A stretch of DNA of 64,000 nucleotides, taken from positions 5,802-69,801 of the forward strand of contig JAHAZA010000010.1 in NCBI GenBank assembly GCA_018385415.1. Reading direction: 5' to 3'. Source of the DNA: Treponema sp. Its GTDB lineage: Bacteria; Spirochaetota; Spirochaetia; Treponematales; Treponemataceae. The position numbers were made by a program, and so were the translations under genes. Positions 42,885 to 51,771 of this stretch are shown piece by piece; the stretch's first letter is position 1, and every line of letters starts with the position of its first letter. The notes beneath the pieces are model-generated. The model ran no database searches and was not told the origin of the DNA. It saw only the letters and a program-made list of their open reading frames with translations.

Positions 42885-43844
42885 ATGTTCAGCATCAATC
42901 AATGCAAACTTCAGGCAAAACAACAGCTTAAAGGAAACACAGGTCCTCTTATGAATGCAAGCCTTATAATGTTTGCAATTTCTGCAATGCTTGCTCTTAC
43001 AAATTCAAGAATAAGTCAGGTAATGCCGTTTATGACTTTTTCATTCAGAGTAATTCAATTTTGTATTACATCTATTCTTGGATTTGCCCTCACCTATCTG
43101 GCAATGAAGCTTGTTAAAACACGAACTTCAAGTTTTACTGACTATCAGATTGGTCTTACAAAAATCAAACCAGCTCTTTTAGGAAATCTCTGGCACACAT
43201 TGTTCTTAACTCTCTGGAAATTAATTTTTATCGTTCCAATTTCCATTATTATTTCAATTCCTTTTTCAATAGCAATTTTCAATGTATTAGATTTAGGAAA
43301 CATCGATTGGACAACTGTAGATCCTAACAGATTTGCTCCTGAGAATTTTAATATTGAAGAAATGTCACAGAATATTCTCAATGAGGTACAGCAGTTTTTT
43401 GAAACTCATTATGTTCTTGCAATTTTACTCGGACTTTTATTTATCGGCCTTGCGATTATTACAATAATCAAAGGCATCCAATATTCCCAGATGTTCATGG
43501 TACTTGCAGAATCAGCTCTCGAAAATAAAAAAGTTTCAGTTCCAAAAGCAATGAATTTAAGCAAAGAGTTAACTAAAGGCAAGAAAGGAAAGCTTTTTGT
43601 TTTCTATTTGAGCTTTATTGGATGGATTTCTTTAGCCTGTCTTCCTGTATTTATTTTAGCAATTTTAAAAGAAAGTCATGTCCTTGAAAGTGAAATGCTG
43701 TTTACAACACTTGTTTCGTTAACAGTAAGTTTGGGATGTACTTTACTTTTACCATACATCCGCACATCATTTGTAAATGCATACGGCTTTCTCAAAGAAG
43801 AAGCTATCAACTCAGGAAAATTGAACCTGGAAGATTTTGAATAA
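42885..43844 (+). CDS. DUF975 family membrane protein
   Basis: A 319-residue integral membrane protein with about six hydrophobic segments. The opening (SINQCKLQAKQQLKGN) and the late KAMNLSKELTKGKKGKLF, followed by a WISL-type helix, are typical of DUF975, a family of unknown function. It starts 3 bases after the CYTH gene with GGAG upstream, and SppA follows 16 bases later, suggesting a joint role in the envelope. Confidence 0.82.
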   Translation: MFSINQCKLQAKQQLKGNTGPLMNASLIMFAISAMLALTNSRISQVMPFMTFSFRVIQFCITSILGFALTYLAMKLVKTRTSSFTDYQIGLTKIKPALLGNLWHTLFLTLWKLIFIVPISIIISIPFSIAIFNVLDLGNIDWTTVDPNRFAPENFNIEEMSQNILNEVQQFFETHYVLAILLGLLFIGLAIITIIKGIQYSQMFMVLAESALENKKVSVPKAMNLSKELTKGKKGKLFVFYLSFIGWISLACLPVFILAILKESHVLESEMLFTTLVSLTVSLGCTLLLPYIRTSFVNAYGFLKEEAINSGKLNLEDFE

Positions 43845-43860
43845 TTAAAGGGATAAAAAT

Positions 43861-44952
43861 ATGACAGAAAACAAACCACCTGTACAACAGAATCCTAATC
43901 CATCTGATAAGAAAAAAAAGAAAAGTGCTGCAGGATTAATCATTTTAATCATATGTATCGTTCTTACAGCATTATTTACTTTACTTACAGTTCTTCCCCA
44001 TCCGTCTCTTTCAGATTCTGATGATATGATTTCTCAAGATACAACTTCCTCTAATCAGGGAATTTTTGCATCAATGCTTTTCGGTTCTCAAAAAGAAAAA
44101 AAAGTAGTTCCAACTGGAGATTATATCGCAAGAATTTTCATCACTGGTGTTATCGAAGAAGAAAACAAATCTTACAGCCAGAAATGGTTATTGGAAACAA
44201 TCAAGGAACTTGAAAAGGATGAAAGAAACAAAGGTATCATGCTTATCCTGGATTCTCCAGGAGGCGCAGTTTACGAATCTGACGAAGTATATCTTGCATT
44301 ATCACACTATCAGTCAACACGCAAGCCTGTCTGGTCTTACATGACTCATTTGGCTGCCAGCGGAGCTTATTATATTTCCTGTGGTTCAGAATATGTGTGC
44401 GCAAACAGAAATACACTTACAGGCTCAATCGGAGTCATTGCAGGTCAGTCAGTTGATGCCACAGAATTAATGAACAATGTAGGAATTAAATCAAAAACAT
44501 TCACTGCAGGCAGAAACAAAAACATGCTGAACTTCAACTGTCCTCTTACTGAAGAACAGGAAGCCATCATGCAGTCAATTGCCGACGAATGCTACGACCA
44601 GTTTACAACAATTGTTGCAATCAATCGTGGGCTTGATAAAGACTATGTTGAAAAACTTGCAGACGGAAGAATATATACTGCAAAGCAGGCTTTAGACTTA
44701 AAATTGATTGATAAAATCTGTTCTTACGACGAAGCCATTAACGCAATGAAATCAAAATATCAGTTTATTGGAGTTGAAGTTTTTGATTACAAATATTCCC
44801 CAAAAGCAACCTGGATGGATATATTAAGAGGTGCAATTTCTGATATTAAACCATTAACACAATCAAAAGAAGAAAATCTGATTGAACTTGTTTCACCTTC
44901 AATAAAATACCCAGCATATATCTACAACCAGTCTTTACATTCAACGAAATAA
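43861..44952 (+). CDS. sppA: Signal peptide peptidase SppA (S49 family)
   Basis: A 363-residue membrane-anchored serine protease that degrades cleaved signal peptides. An N-terminal membrane segment (about 22-42) follows a KKKKKS patch. The S49 domain includes LILDSPGGAVYESDEVY, the nucleophile Ser/Gly region HLAASGAYYISCG and the catalytic Lys region (TLTGSIGVIAG). It is the short, single-domain type. A terminator follows. Confidence 0.9.
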   Translation: MTENKPPVQQNPNPSDKKKKKSAAGLIILIICIVLTALFTLLTVLPHPSLSDSDDMISQDTTSSNQGIFASMLFGSQKEKKVVPTGDYIARIFITGVIEEENKSYSQKWLLETIKELEKDERNKGIMLILDSPGGAVYESDEVYLALSHYQSTRKPVWSYMTHLAASGAYYISCGSEYVCANRNTLTGSIGVIAGQSVDATELMNNVGIKSKTFTAGRNKNMLNFNCPLTEEQEAIMQSIADECYDQFTTIVAINRGLDKDYVEKLADGRIYTAKQALDLKLIDKICSYDEAINAMKSKYQFIGVEVFDYKYSPKATWMDILRGAISDIKPLTQSKEENLIELVSPSIKYPAYIYNQSLHSTK

Positions 44953-44971
44953 AGTTCAACTGTTTAAAAAC

Positions 44972-45013
44972 AAAAAACTGCATTTGCTCTTCAAGCACAA
45001 TGCAGTTTTTTTA
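44972..45013. terminator. Bidirectional terminator between sppA and HTH-receiver gene
   Basis: AAACTGCATT and AATGCAGTTT form a perfect 10-bp stem around TGCT/AGCA, with A-run and T-run on the two sides. It serves both convergent genes. Confidence 0.92.
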
Positions 45014-45622
45014 TTACATCGTATACCATTGATTAACAATAGCACCTATCTTTTCCATACTCAAAGGTTTGGTCAAGAAATAATTACATCCAAGATCAGT
45101 CACTCTGTCAGAAATATCAGAATCCTTCAAAGCCGTTACAACAACAATGTAAGGATTTTCAAACATTGAATCAGACTTCAACTTTTTACATAAAGAAAAA
45201 CCATCAACCCCAGGCAAATCCAGATCGAGAATTACAAGCCCAGGCTTTTCCTTAGCCATCAATGTTCCAGCTTCAAATCCGTCATATGCTTGAAAAATCT
45301 TGACACCCTCAAAATTTTTTTCAAGATACATTTTTATTACAGAATTCAATCCTTTATCATCATCTACAATAATCATAGATTTTGTCTTAGGACTTTTTAC
45401 TTCATTTAATGCTTCAACCAGTACTTCCGGAATTTCACTGCCGCGACTTTTCAAAAATTCGGCAAGATCTTCTGGAGTTACACGAAACTGTCCACCTGGT
45501 GTTGTATATGCCTTTAGATGTCCCGCCTTTATCCAGTTGATTGCAGTTTGGTTAACTACACCACAAATATTTGCAACTTCAAGGGCAGAAAACACTTTTG
45601 ATTTCTTACTTTTCGAAGCCAT
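45014..45622 (-). CDS. MerR/excisionase-type HTH fused to a receiver domain
   Basis: A 202-residue protein with an unusual order. Residues 8-65 form a BldC/excisionase-like winged helix (SALEVANICGVVNQTAINWIKAGHLKAY, then GGQFRVTPEDL). Residues about 80-200 are a CheY-type receiver with IIVDDD, the phosphorylated Asp in LVILDLDLPG, a TAL segment and a KPLS lysine. Typical response regulators carry the output domain after the receiver; here it comes first. The partner kinase is unknown. The start overlaps the recX end by 17 bases. Confidence 0.85.
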   Translation of the reverse strand: MASKSKKSKVFSALEVANICGVVNQTAINWIKAGHLKAYTTPGGQFRVTPEDLAEFLKSRGSEIPEVLVEALNEVKSPKTKSMIIVDDDKGLNSVIKMYLEKNFEGVKIFQAYDGFEAGTLMAKEKPGLVILDLDLPGVDGFSLCKKLKSDSMFENPYIVVVTALKDSDISDRVTDLGCNYFLTKPLSMEKIGAIVNQWYTM

Positions 45623-46220
45623 AATCTTCCTTCACTTTTTGTATCAATTTTATCGAAAATCCGTTTTTTAATAAATACTGAGTTATCTTATCTTCGTCTT
45701 TTTTAGTCTTAACACATTTTTTAAAAGCACGCATACAAATTTCTTCTTCGGAAATTTCTTCAAAGAATTCATCCAATGCTTCTGTAATATAAGCTTTATT
45801 AATTCCCCTGGCAGCTAGTTCCATTGAAAGTTTACTTCTACCCTCTGCATGAGTTATAGCACGATTTCTCAACCACACACCGGCAAATCGTCTGTCATCA
45901 AGATATTTCTTACTTTCAAGGTAATCAAGGGCGCGATTGATATTTGATTTTGCAAAACCTTTTGCAATAAGCTTTGCGGTCAATCCCATTCGATATTGTT
46001 CACTTCGATTCAAATAATCCAGTGCTTTCTGTTCTACAGCAAAACAGAGTCCGGCATCTACCAGTTCTTCTTCCTTTTCATCCAGAAACTCTGCTCCATC
46101 CACAATATCATCAGGGTTAACAAGAGATAAATATATAGTCCGTATAAAAAAAGAAGGTCCCGACACCGTTGTAATTTCCATACAATCGGGCGAGACCGTC
46201 CCTGCTGTTTTGATAACCAA
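45606..46220 (-). CDS. recX: RecX regulatory protein
   Basis: A 204-residue RecX, a modulator of RecA filaments. The three-helix repeats are visible: ALDYLNRSEQYRMGLTAKL, NINRALDYLESKKYLDDRRFA and GRSKLSMELAARGI. The start is TTG with a weak ribosome site, 3 bases after the rpsI stop, so it may be translated by coupling to rpsI. The first 40 residues are unlike most RecX and may be a family-specific extension. Confidence 0.87.
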   Translation of the reverse strand: MVIKTAGTVSPDCMEITTVSGPSFFIRTIYLSLVNPDDIVDGAEFLDEKEEELVDAGLCFAVEQKALDYLNRSEQYRMGLTAKLIAKGFAKSNINRALDYLESKKYLDDRRFAGVWLRNRAITHAEGRSKLSMELAARGINKAYITEALDEFFEEISEEEICMRAFKKCVKTKKDEDKITQYLLKNGFSIKLIQKVKEDYGFEK

Positions 46221-46223
46221 ATT

Positions 46224-46616
46224 CTAGCGTTTAGAGAACTGGAATCTTCTACGAGCACCTTTCTGACCGTATTTTTTACGTTCAACCATACGTGAGTCAC
46301 GTGTAAGGTATCCGTTAGCTTTGAGAGATGCACGAGCATCCTGATCTACCTGCAAGAGAGCACGTGAAATACCGTGCAAACAAGCTGCAGCCTGTCCGTT
46401 AAGACCGCCACCAGTTACGTTGATAAGGATGTCAAATTTATTAGCACTTGAAGTTACGAGCAATGGCTGGTTAACAACATTAACCTGTTCTGCTGTTGCA
46501 AAGTAATCTTTAATGTCTTTACCGTTTACAGTAATTTTTCCTGAACCTTCGCGCAAGAATACACGAGCAGTTGCAGTCTTTCTTCTACCTGTTCCAATAG
46601 CAATATTCTTTACCAT
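46224..46616 (-). CDS. rpsI: Ribosomal protein S9
   Basis: A 130-residue small-subunit protein whose basic tail reaches the P site. The family signature runs GTGRRKTATARVFLREG at the start, with GGGLNGQAAACLHGISRALL in the middle and an end GQKGARRRFQFSKR. It follows rplM by 13 bases, the universal pair. Confidence 0.97.
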   Translation of the reverse strand: MVKNIAIGTGRRKTATARVFLREGSGKITVNGKDIKDYFATAEQVNVVNQPLLVTSSANKFDILINVTGGGLNGQAAACLHGISRALLQVDQDARASLKANGYLTRDSRMVERKKYGQKGARRRFQFSKR

Positions 46617-46629
46617 GATTTACTCCTAA

Positions 46630-47058
46630 TTAAACTTCCAAAGCCTGTGGATTCTGTGCTGCATGTGGATGTTCAGCACCTGCATAAATCTTACAGTTAT
46701 CCATGATTTTGCGTCCAAGACGTCCGTGTGGGAGCATTCCTGCAATAGCAATTTTCAGTGGATCACCAGGATGACGTTCATTAAGTTTTTCATAAGTAAA
46801 AGTCTTAAGACCACCTACGAAACCTGTGTAGTTATGATAAAGCTTATCTTTTGCCTTGTTACCTGTTACAGCAACTTTGTCAGCATTGATGATTACTACG
46901 AAATCACCCATTTCCTGGTTTACAGCATAAGATGGTTTGTTCTTTCCGCGCAATACATAAGCAGCTTTTGCAGCTACGCGTCCGAGGGATTTTCCTTCAG
47001 CGTCGATAATATACCATTTACGTGGCTGTGCGCTTTCGTTTACAAAAATAGTTTTCAT
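46630..47058 (-). CDS. rplM: Ribosomal protein L13
   Basis: A 142-residue large-subunit assembly protein: WYIIDAEGKSLGRVAAKAA, then GDFVVIINADKVAVTG and the signature MLPHGRLGRKIMDN. First gene of the rplM-rpsI-recX unit. The ATG follows AAGG. An inverted repeat 68 bases upstream lies in its leader. Confidence 0.97.
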   Translation of the reverse strand: MKTIFVNESAQPRKWYIIDAEGKSLGRVAAKAAYVLRGKNKPSYAVNQEMGDFVVIINADKVAVTGNKAKDKLYHNYTGFVGGLKTFTYEKLNERHPGDPLKIAIAGMLPHGRLGRKIMDNCKIYAGAEHPHAAQNPQALEV

Positions 47059-47125
47059 TGTATATACCTTAACAAATAATGTTTTTCCCGGATTATTAAG
47101 TTTGCATCTTCTTAAAAATCCGCCT

Positions 47126-47147
47126 TTAGTGATTGAGCGATCACTAA
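47126..47147 (-). promoter_or_regulatory. Inverted repeat in the rplM leader
   Basis: TTAGTGAT-TGAGCG-ATCACTAA: a perfect 8-bp stem with a 6-base loop. It could be an autogenous control site for L13/S9 or an upstream operator. Confidence 0.4.
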
Positions 47148-47219
47148 GTAAATATACGGGGACTTAAAATATAAACTTTTCAGTCTATTTGGTCAAGCAA
47201 TGAGCAACAAAATTCAGGA

Positions 47220-47459
47220 TTATTTTTCCTGATTTTTTTCTGCTTCCTGCTCTTCTTTTTTAGCTTCGTTTTTATCCTTGATATCTGCAGCACCAATCAA
47301 AATTGCAACAAATCCGATAAATGCAGCAAGAACTGGTGCACAGCCCTTTAAGAAGTTGATTACATCAGCACCCCAGTGCAATCCAAATCCTGCACTTGCT
47401 GGCAGCACTGAAAATACTGTAAATGCGATAAACAAAATACCTAAAATAATAGCAACCAT
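47220..47459 (-). CDS. Small membrane protein
   Basis: A 79-residue protein with two hydrophobic segments (about 2-22 and 35-57) and a highly charged tail (KDKNEAKKEEQEAEKNQEK). No family recognised. The ATG at 47459 is set by AGGAG 6 bases upstream; the longer frame has no ribosome site. It lies between azlD and rplM with its own spacing on both sides (about 95 and 160 bases). Confidence 0.7.
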   Translation of the reverse strand: MVAIILGILFIAFTVFSVLPASAGFGLHWGADVINFLKGCAPVLAAFIGFVAILIGAADIKDKNEAKKEEQEAEKNQEK

Positions 47460-47553
47460 TTTTATCTCCTGAATTTCGAGGAACAGCCTCAAAATATCGT
47501 TTTCTGTGTGATTTTAAAAATATACCTTCTATTGTAAATTCCGTCAATGTAAT

Positions 47554-47880
47554 TTATATAAGGCGAATCAATACCATATAAACAATGGTTCCACCAAAAA
47601 TACTGATCATACTGTTACTTTTCCATAAATGAAGCATAACAGTCACATAAAGAGCCAGAATTTCACTTAACCCATAAGGTTTTGCCGTAAAATTTACATC
47701 TTTAAAGCAGTAAACAAGCAGAACTGCCATAACCATCGGAGGAATATATTTTTCAATAAATCTAATGATTTGAGGAGGATCCTTTTTTGAAAATAGAACA
47801 AATGGGAATGCTCTTGTTGCAAAAATGACTGCAGCACTTATTATTGTTGCAATCAATATCTGGTTAAGCGTTAAAGCCAT
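47554..47880 (-). CDS. azlD: AzlD family branched-chain amino acid exporter subunit
   Basis: A 108-residue membrane protein with about four segments, matching AzlD (ATRAFPFVLFSKKDPPQII, the YIPPMVMAVLLVYC signature). With AzlC it exports branched-chain amino acids or analogues. The ATG at 47880 follows AAGGAGG and lies within the end of azlC (17-base overlap), so the pair is translated together. Confidence 0.88.
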   Translation of the reverse strand: MALTLNQILIATIISAAVIFATRAFPFVLFSKKDPPQIIRFIEKYIPPMVMAVLLVYCFKDVNFTAKPYGLSEILALYVTVMLHLWKSNSMISIFGGTIVYMVLIRLI

Positions 47881-48598
47881 TTTTGTCCTCCTTACCAAGA
47901 TTCTTTCCTTTGACAAGCATTAATAAACCGATTCCTGCACATAAAGCAAAAATCAAAATATTATCAGCCACAACAGGAACAAACTTTCCAATAACAATAC
48001 ATATTCCCGTTACAAGGATACCAATTGCAGGAGGAACGAAATCCTTTGATGCTTTTATCTGCTCAATCAAAAGAACAGCAAACAAAGCTGTCAGAGCAAA
48101 ATCAACACCTTTAAAATCAAATGGAATCAGAGACCCTGCAATAGCTCCTATTAAGCTGCCTAAAATCCAGTAGCACTGATCCAGAACAGCAATTGTTCCA
48201 TAAAAGCGACCAGGATTTGCATTTTCTGGAAGTGGTGTTGAAGTCATTAGGGCATAAGTTTCATCAGTAAGTGCAAAAATAAGATAAGGCTTCCATTTGC
48301 CGGTTTTCTTGAATTTTTCTATAAGTGAAAGTCCATATACAATATGTCGTATATTAAGAAGAAGCTCAGCAATTGCAATACTTCCAAAAGAAGCTCCACT
48401 TGCAAAAAGTCCTATAGCAACATACTGCCCCGCACCTGCATACATAGTAAGACTCATAATAGGAGCAACCCACCATGGATATCCGTTTTTTACCAGCATT
48501 AATCCAAATGGAATTCCAATAGCGATATATCCGAAAAATACAGGTAACGTCAGCTTTACAATACTCAGCAACGATGATTTATTTTCTGTTTTTGACAT
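47864..48598 (-). CDS. azlC: AzlC family branched-chain amino acid exporter subunit
   Basis: A 244-residue membrane protein with about six segments and AzlC motifs (GYIAIGIPFGLML, MSLTMYAGAGQYVAIGL, LLNIRHIVYGLSL). It forms the exporter with AzlD. There is no Shine-Dalgarno site; TAGAAT lies 7 bases before the ATG with only a weak -35 (ATCAAA at 17 bp), so it may be another leaderless gene. Confidence 0.9.
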   Translation of the reverse strand: MSKTENKSSLLSIVKLTLPVFFGYIAIGIPFGLMLVKNGYPWWVAPIMSLTMYAGAGQYVAIGLFASGASFGSIAIAELLLNIRHIVYGLSLIEKFKKTGKWKPYLIFALTDETYALMTSTPLPENANPGRFYGTIAVLDQCYWILGSLIGAIAGSLIPFDFKGVDFALTALFAVLLIEQIKASKDFVPPAIGILVTGICIVIGKFVPVVADNILIFALCAGIGLLMLVKGKNLGKEDKNGFNA

Positions 48599-48622
48599 AG
48601 TGGCAATTCTACAATTTTTTTT

Positions 48623-50290
48623 CTATTCTTTGATATGGTCAAGAGCATTTATATTTCCAGAAAGGTACTCTTCAATTGCAGCCTGGCTCATTGGTTTTCC
48701 ACGAAGGAAGCCTTGAACAGTTTTACAGTTTAATTCCTGAAGAATTTTAAGCTGATCGACTTTTTCAACACCCTCTGCAATTGTATCAAGTCCCATTTTG
48801 GTAACCATAGAAATAATGGAATTAGTAATATTTTCTGAAACACCATTTTTTTCAGTAATCGACTGAATAAATGATTTATCAATTTTAAGTGTAGTCAACG
48901 GAAGAATCTGAAGATATCTTAAAGAAGAATATCCTGTTCCAAAATCATCAAGTGAAATTCTAAAACCACGACGCTTTACTTCATCAAGCACAGCCACAGC
49001 CTTGTCAGTATCATCAATTAAGACACCCTCAGTAACTTCAATCTCTACATGAGTAGGCTCAACGCCAGATTCCCTTGCAATCTGATCCAATGTAAAGAGG
49101 AAGTCATCATCCATAAGTTGAACAGGAGATACATTTACTGACATAACTCCATTATAGGCGAATTTTTCTTCCCATTCTCGCTGGCAGGTAAAGGCCTTTT
49201 TCAAAACCCATGCTCCAAGAATTTTGATAAAACCGCTTTCTTCTGCAACAGGGATAAAATCCTCAGGTGAAATTTTTCCAAGCTCTGGTTCATTCCAACG
49301 AAGAAGTGCTTCAAATCCACGAAGTTCATTTGAAGAAATATCAAATTGAGGCTGAAAGAACAATTCAAACTCGCCGTTATCGAATGCAGCAGGCATTTTT
49401 GTTTTATACATCATGCGCCGTAAAAATTCCTTCTGAAGCTCAGGTGTGAACATCAACACACGGTTTTTACCGGCTTTCTTTGCATCATGCATCGCAAGGT
49501 CAGCAAATTTTACCAGATCTTCTTTTTCAGAAGTATTATCCGGGTAAACGGAAATTCCACCTGAAGCATTTACATTCTCAGAATTAAGCGCTTCCATTAC
49601 TGCATCACTTATTGTATACAAACTGTCAGCTAAGGAAAGATTCTTTGCTACAAGAATAAATTCATCACCGCCAAAACGGTAGACATCAATATTTTTATTT
49701 TCAAAAGATTTGAATATGCGGGCAGCCTTAATCAAAAGGCGGTCACCAGCCTGCTGGCCTTTTGAATCATTAATCTGTTTAAGATTATCCAGGTCAAAGG
49801 AAATAAGTCCGAATTTTGTAGATGTCTGATCTGCCTCATCCACAACGCTCTGAAATTTTTTATAAAACTGAAAGCGATTTGGCAAAGTCGTAAGAGTATC
49901 TGTTACAAGTGAAAGTTTAAGCTGCTCAGTATAACTTACTTTTGCTGTAATATCAGTCAAAGTTGCAACTACAAGTTTGTCAGTTGCAGTCTGAAGCTCA
50001 AATGAAAACCATGCCTGTTTTTTTTCAGAATAATAAGTTTCAGCGAAAAGCTCTTTTGTCTCAACTGCCTTCTGAGCCATTTCCAGCCAGTGCATTCCAT
50101 TCTCAAGCATTGAAACCGCACAAGTCAAAGTAGTACCTGTTTTTAAGTTCGCAATAATTCTTGAAAATTCAGGATTAACATACAGAACTTCAAAATCTTC
50201 TGCAACACCATTATTAAACATTGGCTTTAACGCAATAAGAGGAATTTTCACGCAATCGATAATTTCTCTAAAAGTAAAATCGCTTAACAC
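48623..50290 (-). CDS. PAS-GGDEF-EAL c-di-GMP enzyme
   Basis: A 555-residue cytosolic protein: PAS-like sensor (about 1-115), GGDEF (about 130-290) and EAL (about 300-550). The GGDEF motif is intact (FGGDEF) but the inhibitory RxxD is KNID. The EAL domain keeps GFEALLRW, the metal-binding Glu in EIEVTEG and DDFGTGYSSLRYL, so phosphodiesterase activity is likely. It has no membrane segment. It starts with GTG, 6 bases after a -10 box and with no ribosome site. Confidence 0.9.
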   Translation of the reverse strand: MLSDFTFREIIDCVKIPLIALKPMFNNGVAEDFEVLYVNPEFSRIIANLKTGTTLTCAVSMLENGMHWLEMAQKAVETKELFAETYYSEKKQAWFSFELQTATDKLVVATLTDITAKVSYTEQLKLSLVTDTLTTLPNRFQFYKKFQSVVDEADQTSTKFGLISFDLDNLKQINDSKGQQAGDRLLIKAARIFKSFENKNIDVYRFGGDEFILVAKNLSLADSLYTISDAVMEALNSENVNASGGISVYPDNTSEKEDLVKFADLAMHDAKKAGKNRVLMFTPELQKEFLRRMMYKTKMPAAFDNGEFELFFQPQFDISSNELRGFEALLRWNEPELGKISPEDFIPVAEESGFIKILGAWVLKKAFTCQREWEEKFAYNGVMSVNVSPVQLMDDDFLFTLDQIARESGVEPTHVEIEVTEGVLIDDTDKAVAVLDEVKRRGFRISLDDFGTGYSSLRYLQILPLTTLKIDKSFIQSITEKNGVSENITNSIISMVTKMGLDTIAEGVEKVDQLKILQELNCKTVQGFLRGKPMSQAAIEEYLSGNINALDHIKE

Positions 50291-50296
50291 GCTTCT

Positions 50297-50325
50297 ATTT
50301 TACAAAAATTAGCAACATTTGTCAA
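50297..50325 (-). promoter_or_regulatory. Promoter for leaderless GTG-start GGDEF-EAL gene
   Basis: Minus strand: a perfect TTGACA, 17-bp spacer, TAAAAT, then 6 bases to the GTG at 50290. Confidence 0.7.
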
Positions 50326-50481
50326 AATATGCAAATTTTTCAATAATATTCTATGCATTTTCAACAAAATAAACCGTAACATTCACTTAATCCCATAGTT
50401 TAAATACCGATAATAAAGAGATAGATTTTACAAATCTGTATTCCCCATTTTTTTGATTTAATATATAGAAGGAATTTTATC

Positions 50482-51771
50482 ATGAGACTTTCATCGTTTT
50501 TTTTCAAAAAAGCATTACTTTTTACAATTGTTCTTAGCTTTATTACATGTTCAATTTGTGCTCAGCAGCTTGAAACAATAGATGAAGGGCCTAAAAAATT
50601 TGAATATAAATATAAGGAAAATGACAGCTATCGCATTCTCTCAACTGTAGAAGAAGATGTCTTCGTTAACGGCACAAAACATCATTCTGCTGAAATCGTG
50701 AATCGTATAAGTGTAAAAGTTCATGATGTAAATGAAGAAAAAATGACTGCTATCAACGAAGGCACATTCATGACAACAGAAAATTCTGTTATGGCATTTC
50801 AAGCAAATACAAAAACCTTCTCATACGGCGAAGAATACAAAAGCACATTTACAAAAGACAGATTCGGAGTATATACAATTGATGATAATTTCTTCATGCC
50901 TACAGTGCGTGATGTTCCTGTTTTTCCTGACAAAGAATTAAGTTATGGTGACGAATGGACATATGTAGGTCACGAAGCACACGATCTTCGACGCAGCTTT
51001 GGCTTACAGAAACCTTACAAAGTTCCTTTCACCGCAAAATATAAATATTTCGGTGTATTCGAAGATAAAAATACTGAAGACGGTTCGATCAAAAAGCTGG
51101 ATCTTTTTCAAGTTTACTACGAATTAAGTTATACAATGGATACCTCTAAACTCGCTATCAGTGTCATGGAAACTCCATACAAAACTACAGGTTTTTCAAG
51201 TCAGTTGATTTTCTGGGACAATGACCGAGGTACAATCGATCATTATATTGAGTCCTTCAGAATTGAAATTAACACTACAGCTGGAAATATTTTTACCTTT
51301 GTAGGAAATGCCCATGCAGAAGTAACTGAATTTGAACGAACTGCTACAGTTGAAAATGTAGAAGACGTTACTCAAAAAATCGCAGATCTTGGTCTTGAAG
51401 ATGTTAGTGTAAAACAGACAGAAAAAGGTTTAACTCTTTCTATCGAAAATATTCAGTTCAAACCTGATTCCGACATTCTTCTCCTTTCTGAAAAAAAGAA
51501 ACTTGATAAGCTCAAAGACATTCTTTCTGCTTATCCAAACAACGATCTGCTTGTTACCGGACACACAGCTCTTCGTGGTACTGCAGAAAGTCGTCAGGAA
51601 TTAAGCGAACAGCGTGCAGAAGCTGTAGCAAACTACCTGGTTCAGATTGGCGTTCGTGATAATTATCACATCTTTACTCAAGGGAAAGGTGCAGAAGAGC
51701 CTATTGCAACAAACCAGACAGAAGCAGGAAGAAAAAAAAATCGTCGTGTTGAAATAACAATTATGGATTAA
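50482..51771 (+). CDS. OmpA family peptidoglycan-binding protein
   Basis: A 429-residue exported protein. The signal peptide covers about 1-27 (ITCSICAQQ). Residues about 35-290 form a domain that is not recognised. Residues about 325-429 are an OmpA C-terminal domain: FKPDSDILL, TGHTALRGTAESRQELSEQRAEAV and GRKKNRRVEI, which binds diaminopimelate-type peptidoglycan. The usual TGHTD has Ala for Asp. It should link the outer envelope to the cell wall. The ATG follows AAGGA. Confidence 0.88.
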   Translation: MRLSSFFFKKALLFTIVLSFITCSICAQQLETIDEGPKKFEYKYKENDSYRILSTVEEDVFVNGTKHHSAEIVNRISVKVHDVNEEKMTAINEGTFMTTENSVMAFQANTKTFSYGEEYKSTFTKDRFGVYTIDDNFFMPTVRDVPVFPDKELSYGDEWTYVGHEAHDLRRSFGLQKPYKVPFTAKYKYFGVFEDKNTEDGSIKKLDLFQVYYELSYTMDTSKLAISVMETPYKTTGFSSQLIFWDNDRGTIDHYIESFRIEINTTAGNIFTFVGNAHAEVTEFERTATVENVEDVTQKIADLGLEDVSVKQTEKGLTLSIENIQFKPDSDILLLSEKKKLDKLKDILSAYPNNDLLVTGHTALRGTAESRQELSEQRAEAVANYLVQIGVRDNYHIFTQGKGAEEPIATNQTEAGRKKNRRVEITIMD

